This document shows positions 33,206 through 42,990 of a stretch of 64,000 nucleotides of DNA, piece by piece. The DNA is from Hymenopus coronatus. Taxonomy: Eukaryota > Arthropoda > Insecta > Mantodea > Hymenopodidae. The stretch is from the NCBI GenBank assembly GCA_030762935.1, contig CM060898.1, positions 97,198,781 through 97,262,780 on the forward strand. The letters are read 5' to 3'. The position numbers and the translations under genes were made by a program. Positions within the stretch are counted from its first letter, which is position 1, and each line of letters begins with the position of its first letter. Under the pieces are notes generated by a model. That model was not told the DNA's origin. It saw only the letters and a program-made list of their open reading frames with translations, and made no database searches.

Positions 33206-33383
33206 GTGAAGCTAAAATTGAAAACAATAACAAGGAATCTATCGGAAACGGTCAACTTAACAACGAAAATGCATATTAAATTGTGTGGTAGCGTGTAAGC
33301 TTTTGGTATCTTTTACGGTTTAACAGTTATGCAAAATTCATATAGAATGAACACGCCTTTAGAAGCTATTCCCAGGAGATTCA
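33206..33383 (+). repeat. Family H copy, 5'-truncated, first part
   Basis: Starts GAAGCTAAAATTGAAAACAAT within the family and runs to the CCCAGGAGATTCA block, where a SINE-B is inserted. Confidence 0.85.
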
Positions 33384-33629
33384 TGGGGGGGGGGTTAGTG
33401 TTTAACGCCCGCTGTAACTACTTATAGCACTGCAGGCGGTGACACTATTGATATATGAATGATGATGGAGTACCGGTGGAACGTGATGGCGGGGGAAACC
33501 GGAGTACCCGGAGAAAACCCGCCCAAGCGCCGCTTTCTCCACCACAAGTATCACATGCGGTCGCTTGGGATTGTACCCCGGCCGTCTAGGTGAGAGGCAA
33601 GTGGTCTAACCTCTCGGACACGGTGCGAC
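33384..33629 (-). repeat. SINE-B with 13-bp target duplication
   Basis: A 246-bp insert between CCCAGGAGATTCA repeats (33371-33383 and 33630-33642). Read on the minus strand it begins with a tRNA-like head: box A GTCCGAGAGGTTAGACCAC and box B CCGGGGTACAATCCC. The body has GCGGCGCTTGGGCGGG-type sequence and it ends in TAAACACTAACCCC. Copies lie at 57035 and 63115. Confidence 0.88.
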
Positions 33630-34026
33630 CCCAGGAGATTCAAGATATACATTTTATATGTGATGTAAATAGCTTCAATATGCATATTTTAGAAACGTTA
33701 TAGCCATTATTTAGAAAATCAAAATTGTCAAATATTTTTCTATTTAAAGGGTAGTTTGGGATGGCGGGATTTTCTTGAAAATCTTGGTGTTGCATCCTTG
33801 GAAAATACTAAACTTAAATGCTAAGTTAAATACTAAGTTTAATAATTAACAAGTCTTTTAGTTTTTGAGATATGCTGTCCACAGACACACATACGCACTT
33901 TTTTCTGCTTTTTTTGGACTCATATGACCTCAAAACATATATTTACGGTGAAATCTCGATATCGAAATTTTGGGTGGAATACAATACTTTCTCTATGCGC
34001 TGCGTACATAGTTCGTGTAGAGAAAA
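33630..34026 (+). mobile_element. Family H copy, 3' part (resumes after SINE-B)
   Basis: Continues AGATATACATTTTATATG, GGGATGGCGGGATTTTCTTG, and a partly duplicated palindrome area (CTAAGTTAAATACTAAG), to a hairpin around CTGCGTACATAG and AGAGAAAAT. Confidence 0.85.
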
Positions 34027-34032
34027 TAAAAA

Positions 34033-34150
34033 TGATTTTTGGAGAGTTCAGGGGCCCTAAACGTGTGCTTTCAGTGAAATCGCAGTATTAGATTTTTGGA
34101 TGGCATGCAATACTTTCTCTTCCTGTGACTATGCACTAAGTAGAGGAATT
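34033..34150 (+). repeat. Extra family H 3' end module
   Basis: Repeats the last 110-120 bp of the family just after a first complete 3' end: GGAGAGTTCAGGGGCCC, TCAGTGAAATCGCAG, TTTTTGGATGGCATGCAATAC and a decayed hairpin ending GTAGAGGAATTAAAAA. Confidence 0.8.
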
Positions 34151-34309
34151 AAAAACCCAAAGAAATAAAATTCAATGACAACTATACAAGAGTTAACACC
34201 TTTGCTGAAGTAAAATAATGTTCCAAAGGTAAAATGCCACCGTTATGATCATTGCAATTAAAAGTGGGGTATAACATCCTCCTAATTTTTTGGTTCACCA
34301 TTTCCTGCT

Positions 34310-35085
34310 CCCATCATTTCGCAGTCATCTGTTTCAAGGTTGAAGGACCAGGCGAGTTACGGCTAGTTGGTGGCTTGCACATTGTAAATGTTCATCCTGT
34401 TGCCGTCGTCGGGACCGCTCGAGCAGGTCCCATTATCGGGTCATGGGGCTAACTCTGGGGGACCGCCGGAGACTCCGAGCTCGTGAGCAGGGACCGGAAA
34501 ACGCCAGAAGTGTTCCCTATGTAATTTTAGGCACCCATCCGGAGCTGTCCGTCTTTCACGTCTTTCCCCTCATTCCCTCCTCCTTGGCATCACGTAAGAG
34601 ACAAAGGATCGCATGGACCTAAGTCCGTTGTTCCTCTCCAGTGCCCTGGGGCCCCTTGTGTTCGTAATCCCCCTTAGGGGGCAGGTTTCGACCTCTTCAG
34701 TTACTTTGAAGCGAGCCCTACGGACCCCGACATCCGTTTTGCTTTTGACGTTACTAGAAGTAGTCGGGCCGAATATCAAGCCCCTCCCGGAAAAGGACTG
34801 GGTTGGGCTCGACGTGGCAATGACCCAATACCCGAGGGAGATTGGGTACGTCTGGGTAGTAGTGACACCTGGGCGGAGTTGTGAGACGTCTTGATGTCCT
34901 CATGCACTAACCTGGAAAGCTAGTAGACCCAACGGTCTGGCAACGGTCGCTCGCACCGAGGTCTTCGGTGGTCTTCCCCTCTGGGGTTGACGCATGTAAG
35001 TGGCGTATCTACTTCAATCCTTGTATGCAAGGTGAGTGGCGTGTCCACTGCCGTTCTTGCACCCAAGGGGGCCTGGTATGTTTTC
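34310..35085. other. GC-rich unclassified insert with a 36-bp tandem repeat
   Basis: About 780 bp markedly richer in G and C than its surroundings and without a protein-like frame. It includes GGGCTCGACGTGGCAATG and, at 34996-35031 and 35032-35067, two 36-bp units beginning GTAAGTGGCGT and GTGAGTGGCGT. It resembles the 5' untranslated part of a LINE or a composite SINE, but I see no reverse transcriptase next to it. Confidence 0.5.
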
Positions 35086-35149
35086 GTCTATCGCTTCACG
35101 TATTTCACTTATACAAGCCTACACATAATTTTTCCCGATTGAAGTGGGT

Positions 35150-35525
35150 TTCACAAGCTATTTCCAGAAAATTCAAGTTATTCATTAATTCGTTATATAA
35201 ATATTTTTAATGTATGGTATTTTATTCAAACTCGTTTAAGCCAATTTTGAGAGAGTCAAAAATGTCGAAAAATATTGCATGTAAAGGGTCGGTTGGGGAG
35301 GGGGATTTTCTTGAAAATACTTGTGTTGCATTCTTGGAGGATGCTGTATTTAATATTAACATTGTTATTTAACCAACTTTTCGTTTTTGAATTATATTGT
35401 TCACACACGCATACATACATCCGTATGGCCGGAATTTAAAGTATATTTCGTTTTTTTTATTTAAGCACCTCAAAACATAAATTTCCAGGGGGAATATTGA
35501 CGCAGAATGGTTATGCCTACTTACT
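35150..35525 (+). repeat. Family H copy, 3' half, diverged
   Basis: Runs from CAAGCTATTTCCAGAAAATTC through GGATTTTCTTGAAAATAC and a CACACGCATACATAC tract to ACATAAATTTCCAGG. The terminal hairpin is lost. Confidence 0.75.
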
Positions 35526-35586
35526 ATACCAATAAAAGAAACTAATCAGCTTCTGTAGGAATAGTTTGCAAAAGTAATATAAAAAA

Positions 35587-36030
35587 TCAGATGTGTTCCA
35601 TTCATATGACCTTCTATACCAAATATTCTTAAAAACATTCTTTTATCTATATCATCCTAATCAAGATAAACCTTAGAAGAAATTTTCTTACCACTTGCTT
35701 CCTTCTAAACGGAAGGGAAACAAGGCAATACACTAGGTTAAAGGGATAGTCAAAAAAAGCTAGTCGCTCTGTGAACAATTGAAGTTGCACACAGTAGTAA
35801 AACATCAAAAAGATGAAACGAAAGATGAGAAACATTACGTAGTTTAAAATGAACAAGGAATATCTCGGAAATGGAGCTCGGTATTTTTTGTGTAGTATAT
35901 TTTTATGCTTTACCAATAACGCAAAATTATCCAGAATGGAGAGATCTTCAGAGACCATTCAAAGAAAACTCATGAAATACATTTTATTTGTAAATGTAAA
36001 TATCTTTGATATGCGACATTTTAATGATAT
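35587..36030 (+). mobile_element. Family H copy, 5' part (host of a mariner fragment)
   Basis: Begins TCAGATGTGTTCC and follows the family to GATATGCGACATTTTAATG, where family sequence stops. The next blocks resume near 37470. It was therefore split by the mariner and LINE-c insertions. Confidence 0.8.
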
Positions 36031-36054
36031 ATATTTTATTTATATAATAAATAC

Positions 36055-36399
36055 GAGGGTTGGGGCAAAATTTATGGAACTATTTTTTTTCTTATAGATA
36101 TGTGAACGGATCACAATCGTATGGAATGGCAGGCAGAACAACTGGTAGTAGCGCAGTGAGGGCTGTGAAATCAGTCAGTTGGTGGGTGTCATGCGAGATG
36201 GAAGTAACACAGCAGCGCGCTTACATTAAAGTAGCCGTTCTCCGAGGAGAAATGCGATGGCATGTCACAGTTAATTAGTGGAAGCCCTTGAGAATAATGC
36301 CCTACCATACCGTACAATAGCACGGTGGGTAGGAAAGTTTCATCAAGGATGTGTGTCAACGAGTGATGAGCAACATTCGGGACGACCAGTCAGTGTGTG
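36055..36399 (+). pseudogene. Mariner element 3: 5' inverted repeat and N-terminal transposase fragment
   Basis: Starts CGAGGGTTGGGGCAAAATTT after TA, as mariner terminal repeats do. A broken frame then gives MEVTQQRAYIKVAVLRGE (from about 36198), a shift, and LENNALPYRTIARWVGKF followed by DEQHSGRPVSV. These are the two helix-turn-helix parts of a mariner transposase and the linker with the GRP motif. The frame is cut at 36399 by the tail of a reversed LINE. No catalytic domain or right inverted repeat is found, so the right half is deleted or beyond recognition. Transposase binds the inverted repeats and cuts at TA; this copy cannot. Confidence 0.8.
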
Positions 36400-37320
36400 G
36401 ACTTTTTTTTTTATTTTTTTTAATTTATTTATTCATTTTGTTAATTACAAACGGTATAAGTTATATTATAAATACAGTACATCAGTTCACAATTTTTATA
36501 TATAGTTATGAACTATGTTGTGTGTGCGTTTAAATTAAACATATGCAGGAAGATGGTAACAAAGTGAGAAGGTTTTGTAATCGCTATAGAATGAGCAAGG
36601 CAAAAGCTGTTGCCGATTGCAGTGAAAGACGCCTATGTTTTTGCGGATCTTCTCTTGCTGCTCTAAGATGACAACGTAAACCGTCGACGCTGGGATGCGT
36701 TTCAGACAGCATATAATGCTGAAAGCCAAGTGCGAGCCACACCTGTGCGAAGCGGTCGGTAGTACTTCGAGTCTCTAGTTGTAGTAATGTGCGAGCATAA
36801 TCGTTGGGATTTTGCGAAGGGGCAAGACGGTGCAATTGCGAAACAACCCTGTGCCAGATCTGTCGTGCTGTTGTGCAGGTAACAAAACGATGGCGTAGAG
36901 TATCCCGCACACCGCAAACGTTGCATGTGGGGGTCCTCACCATGTTGTATCGGAATTTTTTATCCTCTGTAGCCACAACATCATTGATGACCAAATATGC
37001 GCATGTAGTCCACTCCGTAGATATGTTGCGCAAATGGATGTTCCGCCATATCTGACACCAGGATCTGTTGGGCATCCTATTCACCACATGAATTGGTGCA
37101 AGCAGCCACTGTAGGAAAATCTTGTACAGCTCAGTTGATAGTCCTCTATGTTGCTGAGGTAGGACATCGACATCAATGCCATCCAAAACATGGAGTGCTC
37201 TCTTAAAACCCGCAGGAACAGCCCGAACTGGAGTTCCTAGAGACTTGGCGGTGTGTGATGACAGTAGCAGGGGACTACTTTGAGGGTCTTTAGGCCCAGG
37301 TTTGTCATGACAACTGTATG
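36400..37320 (-). pseudogene. LINE-c: 3' fragment of a non-LTR retrotransposon with zinc-binding C-terminus
   Basis: The T run at 36400-36440 is the poly(A) tail of an element read on the minus strand. Upstream of it, an open frame from about 37317 to 36584 (some 245 codons) has QHRGLSTELYKIFLQWL, IWRNIHLRNISTEW, CNVCGVRDTLRHRFVTC with a following ARQIWHRV, and AQVWLALGF. The CX2C...HX4C unit with IWH after it matches the zinc-binding region found after the reverse transcriptase in several LINE groups. The copy is 5'-truncated, as is usual for LINE insertions, and sits in the mariner fragment. The frame is unusually intact for its surroundings, which suggests a fairly recent insertion. I cannot assign the clade. 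Confidence 0.75.
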
Positions 37321-37469
37321 TGTACTATGTTATCATTCTTTTGTACCATCAAGGCCATATTGCCCTGTATACTACCGTAATAAATTAGTGCGTTACGATA
37401 TTCAGTGATATTCATTGTCCACACATGTAGTTAACATCTTATCTTTTCATATGTATATGCTACATTTTC

Positions 37470-37820
37470 CAACCGAATTAGTATTTTCAAGAAAATGAAT
37501 ACTTGCTTTGGAAAACATTTACATGTAAACGGTAGTTTGGGGTGAGGGATTTTGTTGAAAATCTTAGGGTCAAAGTAAACTTAAATACCAAGTTTGGTAT
37601 TCAACAGTCTTTTCGTTTTTAGCTATAATCTCCCTCCACACTCACACACATAAAAACACACACACACTTGTGCGCGTGTGGACCAATTTCTAAAAATGCT
37701 TTTTTGGACTCAGTGGATGTCAGAATATATATTTCCATGGAAATTTCTATTGAACATTTGGGTGGATTACAATAGAAAACCTTCTCTTTACACCATGTAC
37801 CTAGTATGTGTAGAGAAAGT
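37470..37820 (+). mobile_element. Family H copy, 3' part (resumes)
   Basis: Has TTTTCAAGAAAATGAA, CATGTAAACGGTAGTTTGG, palindrome AAATACCAAGTTTGGTATTC, a CA tract, and a hairpin around CACCATGTACCTAG ending AGAGAAAGT. It completes the copy begun at 35587. Confidence 0.85.
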
Positions 37821-37926
37821 AACAAGCGTTAGAGGGAAGAGAAAATAATGTGAATATAACCTATCAGGTATTTCAGCTTTAGTATTATAGCTTGTGTATT
37901 ATAAATGCTGTTAACTATACTTATGG

Positions 37927-38657
37927 ACTTTCTCTATACGTACTATGTACATAGTGTATAGAGAAGGTATTGCACTCCACCCAAAAATTCGATACCGAGA
38001 TTTCACCGGAAATATATGTTTTAGGGTCCCCGTTATCTAAAAAAAACATTTTCGGAAAAAAGGTCCGTGTGTGTGTCCGTGTGTCTGTGAACACGATATC
38101 TCAAACTTGGTATTTAAGTTTAGTATCTTCCAGGAATGCGACACAAAGATTTTGAGAAAAATCCCCCACCCCCAACTACCCTTTACATGAAACTTTTTTC
38201 GAAAATTTTGATTTTCTCAAAATCTAACGATTTTGATTAACATTTCATATATTAAAGATATTTACATGACAAATAAAATATATATATTGAATTTTTTGGG
38301 AATAGCCTCTGAAGAGTACTTTATTCTGGATGAATTTTACGGAATTTTGAATATCCGCTAAACCGTAAGAGATGGACAAAAACTTACAAGACGAAAAATG
38401 TAGAGCACGTTAAAACACACAATTTATGTTATATATCTTTTTTCGTGGAGTTGATCGTTTTTGAGACATTCCTTGTTTGCGGTTTCTGCTTTGTAAAACG
38501 TATACTTTTCTCATACAGGAATTTTACAAGGAAGCAAGTATTAAGACAATTTCTGCTAATTTTTTCTGATTAGCATGAATTAAATAGAAGAATAAGCTTC
38601 TTAAGAATAATCTGTTGCTGAGATGTAGAGAAAGTCATCTGAATGGTACACATAAGA
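37927..38657 (-). mobile_element. Family H copy, first of a second direct tandem pair
   Basis: Begins ACTTTCTCTATACGTAC with a perfect hairpin and ends ACACATAAGA. About 110 bp are missing internally, after TCATACAGGAATTT. It directly abuts the next copy in the same orientation, with only six T bases between. Confidence 0.92.
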
Positions 38658-38663
38658 TTTTTT

Positions 38664-39465
38664 ACTTTCTCTTCATGTACTACGTACATAGTGCATAGAG
38701 AAGGTATTGTGTTCCACCCAAAGATTCGATTTCGAGATTTCATTCGAAATACATGTTTTGAGACCCCTGAATCCCAAAAAAAAGAGTATTTTCAGAAAAG
38801 ATGTCCGTGTGCGTCTGCGAAACGCATAGCTCCAAAACGAAAACTTCGTTAAATACCAAATTTAGCATTAACGTTTAGTATCTTCTAAGGATGCGACATG
38901 AAGATTTTAAAGAAAATTCACACCCCAACTACCCGTTACATGGAACAAATTTTATATAAATACCATTTCTCAAAAACAGATCAAACTATTTTCATTAAAA
39001 TACCGTATATAAAAGATATTTACTCAAAAAATATATGTTGAATTTTCTGTGAGTAGCCTCTTAAGACCTTTTCTTCTGAATGACTTGTATTACTGATAAA
39101 CCGTAACAGATAGACAAAAATTTACTACACTAAATATATAGATCTCGTTAAAACCCCCAGTTTATGTCATATTTTTTTTGGAGTTGACCGTTTTCGAGAT
39201 ATACATTGTTATTAATTTCAGTTTTATAATATTAAACTTTTCTCATACCGGAACTTGTCAAAAAAAGATTTCAATCACACAGCAACCAATTTTTCGCTTT
39301 AGCCTAGTGTATTCCTTTATTCCCCTTCTGTTTATAAGGACTCAAGTAATAAGACCACTGCTGATAATGTTTATCTGGATTAGCATGAAGTATATAGAAG
39401 AATAAGCTTTTTAAGAATAATTTGTTACAGAGAATAGAGAACATCAAATGAATGGAACACATAAG
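38664..39465 (-). mobile_element. Family H copy, second of the tandem pair
   Basis: Begins ACTTTCTCTTCATGTAC with hairpin TACTACGTACATAGT and ends ACACATAAGA; about 802 bp. Both members of the pair share the unusual CATAAGA end instead of CATCAGA, which suggests they were made together. Confidence 0.92.
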
Positions 39466-39931
39466 ATTTTTTCAGTTTGAAATGGCAAAATGACACGTCT
39501 GTTTCCTCGGTGTTCGTTCAGCATTACATTTAAGCCTAGTATCATTTAAGTTCTGGTCGTATATTATTCTTGTGCAATGTTCGATGTTTTATTTTAGAGA
39601 TTAAACTCGGCAATGCTGCCAACATTCAATTAATTTCAGGGCGGTGTTTCACAAGTGAAAGGCTTTTAGGGGAGTAGCCATTCTTTAAAGCCATAGGATG
39701 TTTTACACGCCTTTTTAAGCCACAATATAAATCATCTCATGCGTTAATAAAACCCATTTTCCTTTCTGACAACGCATTGCGGGGATCACGTGAAATACCT
39801 GAGTTAGCAGGAAAAAGAAGCTTAACAATTAAAAGTGGAAGTAATTCAGCAAGCCGCAAGGGAAATAAACAAAGGACCCATCATCCATTAGCACTAAAGG
39901 CTACAGAATAAAGGAAATTGTAACGTAAAAA
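39466..39931. other. Unclassified sequence, no gene seen
   Basis: No family H block, tRNA-like head or coding pattern recognised between the tandem pair and the next family H 5' end. Confidence 0.4.
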
Positions 39932-40455
39932 TCTGATGTGTTCCATTCACAAAACCTGTTCCAGAAAAAAATCTATTCTTACAAAAGTTTATTCTTTTAC
40001 CAACATCGAGATATACCTTACCAGAAATGGACTTATTACTTACTTCCTTATAAGTAGAAGGGGAACAATGAAATACATTAGACTAAAGCGATATCAAATC
40101 TTTTAAAAGCTGTGGTTAGGCGATTGCCATTGATAGTAGCACAACAAAAGAGATATGAAACGGATGGAGACTTGCTGTGTGAGAAAAGTTTTAAGCCCTT
40201 TAAAATTGCAACCAATAATGAGAAATATTTCGGAAATGGTTAACTCCACAAAAGAAAATATATCTGACATAAATTGTGCTTTTAACAAGATCTACATTTT
40301 TTGTTTAGTGAGTTTCTGCCTATCTCTTACGGTTTAGCAGTTATGGAAAATTCAGCAAAAGTCATCTAGAATGAAGAGTTATTCAGGGGATATTCCCAGA
40401 AAATCCAATACTAAATTTTATTTTGTCATGTAAATATGCTTAATAGATTTTATTT
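39932..40455 (+). mobile_element. Family H copy, 3'-truncated
   Basis: Begins TCTGATGTGTTCC and follows the family to TTTTGTCATGTAAATATG. It is then truncated about 420 bp before the expected hairpin. Confidence 0.85.
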
Positions 40456-40698
40456 AAAATCTGATCTGATATGGCATCTACCATAGACGTGTGTTTAGGA
40501 GATCTAAATAAATACAGTGTTTATGAAAAAGTACACTGGTATCAGGAGCTCATAAGTTGTCTGCAACCACAAGAATAATAAGGGATGGATGATTGATCTA
40601 ACTGTAAAATTTGAGTTCAACGAAGACTAAGCTTTGAAAGTTGACAGGGAGAAAAAGTGTTATTATTAGCTATGCAAAAACTACCAACATAAAGGAAA

Positions 40699-40822
40699 TC
40701 TGATGTGCTCCATTTACGTGCCTTTTTATACATCTCTGTAACAAATCATTGTTAAAACGTTTATTCTTTTCTCTATTTCATAATTGAGATCAAAATTAGA
40801 AAAAAAACTGTCTTATTACTTG
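40699..40822 (+). repeat. Family H copy, 5' end (interrupted by SINE-D)
   Basis: Begins TCTGATGTGCTCC and runs to CTGTCTTATTACTTG at 40808-40822, which is duplicated at 41041-41055 after the SINE. Confidence 0.85.
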
Positions 40823-41040
40823 GTTTTAATTGTTTTTCACACAAGCCGTGTGTAGGACAGGAGTTGGATAGGTAGAGTCAGATTGAAAAGTTCAATGCCA
40901 TAGCCGGGATTCGAATCGCGGGATCTCCCATTCAGTGCTATGCCGGCATGTTAGCTCAGTGGCAAAGCACCTGGCTAGAGATCGGGAGATCCATGGTTCA
41001 AATCCTGGCTATGGCATTGCATTTTTCATTCTGACTCTAC
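40823..41040 (+). repeat. SINE-D copy with 15-bp target duplication
   Basis: A 218-bp insert bounded by exact CTGTCTTATTACTTG repeats. It starts with TTTTCACACAAGCCGTGTG, then GGTAGAGTCAGATTG, a reversed T-arm (CCGGGATTCGAATCGCGG), and a complete plus-strand tRNA-like unit (TTAGCTCAGTGGCAAAGCAC and GGTTCAAATCC) at about 40944-41016. It ends ATTCTGACTCTAC, the inverse of the earlier GTAGAGTCAGATTG. Confidence 0.88.
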
Positions 41041-41100
41041 CTGTCTTATTACTTGTTTCCTTGTAAGTATAAGGAGCATAAGATAATACACTAGGCTAAA
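41041..41100 (+). repeat. Family H copy, continuation after SINE-D
   Basis: CTTATTACTTGTTTCCTTG, TAATACACTAGGCTAAAGC continue the copy begun at 40699. It then ends against a minus-oriented copy. Confidence 0.8.
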
Positions 41101-41104
41101 GCAA

Positions 41105-41640
41105 AGACCTTTAAATACCAAGGGTTTAAGTCTGGTATCTTCCAAGGATGCGACATGAAGATTTTAAAGAAAATATCCCCACCCAAAACTACCCTTTACA
41201 TGGAGCATTTTTTTGAAAATGCTGATTTTCATTAAAATGCCTTATGTACAAGATATTTTTATGACAAACGAAATGAACATCTTGAATTTTTGGGAATAGC
41301 CTCTGAAAGCCTCTTCATTCTGGATGACAAGCAAGGGACAAACAAAACACTATTACACAAAAATGTAGATTTCAATAAAAATCACAATTTATGTCATACG
41401 CTTTTTTGTAGAGTTAACCGTTTTCGAAATATTCCGAGTTATTGGCTTCGATTTTAAAGTACCTTTTGTTTACTCCTAGGAAGTAAAGAGAACCGAATTT
41501 CAATTGTATCACTTAGCGACCAAAAGCCGGTCGATCGGACTATTTTGATTAGGGCGATATAGATAAAATAACAAACTTTTATAAGAAAAATTGTTTGTGA
41601 AACAGCTAGAGAAGGTCATGTGAATGGAAGAACACATCAT
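41105..41640 (-). mobile_element. Family H copy, 3'-truncated
   Basis: Starts near the palindrome (AAATACCAAGGGTTTAAG), has GATGCGACATGAAGATTTT and CCTCTGAAAGCC, and ends in the 5' end AACACATCATATT. A short extra GAAC duplicates the AACAC motif near the end. Confidence 0.82.
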
Positions 41641-41649
41641 ATTTTTTTG

Positions 41650-41785
41650 TTATGTTGTTCACACAAAACAAATTTTCTTTTTTGTTTCTTGGGACACTAA
41701 AATGTGTACTTCCAGTGAAATTTCGTAATCGTATGTTTGAAAGGATTGCAATCATTTCTGAACTTCTGTAGGAAGTACAGAAAGT
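41650..41785 (+). repeat. Family H 3'-end fragment, diverged
   Basis: TTGTTCACACAAAAC, CTTCCAGTGAAATTTCG and CAGAAAGTAAAAC match the last 130 bp of the family. The hairpin is much decayed. Confidence 0.65.
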
Positions 41786-42099
41786 AAAACATTAAAGGTT
41801 CCGAGAAGATAATCGGCATTTCAAGAGAAGGTCCCCGGTGTCCCTCTACTTCCGCAATCCATAAGGAGATGGGGAACAGGTCGACCGCTGCACTATATTA
41901 CTCTATGCTAAAGATGGGGACGGCATGAGTAAAACTAACGTGCAACCCGGTTTTTCCGATCCTAGCGTGTACGGTATATCAATAAAGCTGTGGCTGTACC
42001 CAAGTAAAGAATGAGATCTTCTTTCGAATATGTGACGCGCGAGTTTTTCTGAGTCCAATGTGAGCGGAATATTTTTATGGAGGACGGCTTTAGATTTTT

Positions 42100-42969
42100 A
42101 ATTTCTCTACACGTACTATGTACATAATGTATATAGATGGTATTGTATTGCACCCAAACATTCGATACTGAGATTTCACCGGAAATACATGTTTTGGTGC
42201 CCCCTGAATAAAACATTTTTAGAAAAACATACATATGTGTCTGTCTGACTGTGTGAGTATGTGTGTGTATGTGTGTGTGTCTGTGGGCAGTATAGCTCAA
42301 AAACGAAAATCCCCTTGAATGCCTAACTTGATATTTAAGTTCAATATCTTCCAATGGTGTGGCACGAAGATTTTCAAGAAAATCCCCCACCCCAAACTAT
42401 CCTTTACATGGAAAAGATTACGAAAATTTTAATTTTCTCAAAAATGACTAACGGTTTTGATTAAGCTATTCATATTTAAGATATTGCATGACAAATAAAA
42501 TGTATATCTTGAATTTTCTCGAATTAGCCTCGAAAGACCTCTTTGTTCGAGCTAATTTTTATTGAATTTTGCATAACTAGTAAACCGTAGGAGCTAGACA
42601 AAAACTTATTATAAAAATATAGATATCGATAAAACACACAATTTGTCATATATATTTTTTCATGGAGTAGGCCGTTTTCAAGATATTCCTTGTTATTGAT
42701 TTCAATTTTAAAACTTTTCTCATACGGGAACTTGTTAACGCTTGGCCACACAAAGAAACGGATTTCAATCCCATAGCAACCACATTTTAAAACATTTGAT
42801 TGTCGGTTTAGCCTAGTGTATTCCCTTATTTCTATTCTACTTATAATAAAATAAGTAATAAAACTTTCTGCTAATGTTTATCTCGATTAGCATGAAGTAG
42901 ATAGAAGAATAAGCTTATTAAAATAATGTTACAGAGATGTAGAGAAAGTTATGTGAATGGAGCCCATTA
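42100..42969 (-). mobile_element. Family H, full-length copy
   Basis: Begins AATTTCTCTACACGTAC with hairpin ACTATGTACATAAT and ends GAGCCCATTAAG; about 870 bp. The GTGTGT tract reads GTGTGAGTATGTG. Confidence 0.88.
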
Positions 42970-42990
42970 AGTTTTTTTAACTTATATGTA

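Noticed and set aside
40944..41016. A functional tRNA gene on the plus strand
   Set aside because: Box A- and box B-like segments are present, but the acceptor arms pair poorly and the unit lies within a SINE-D with a 15-bp target duplication.
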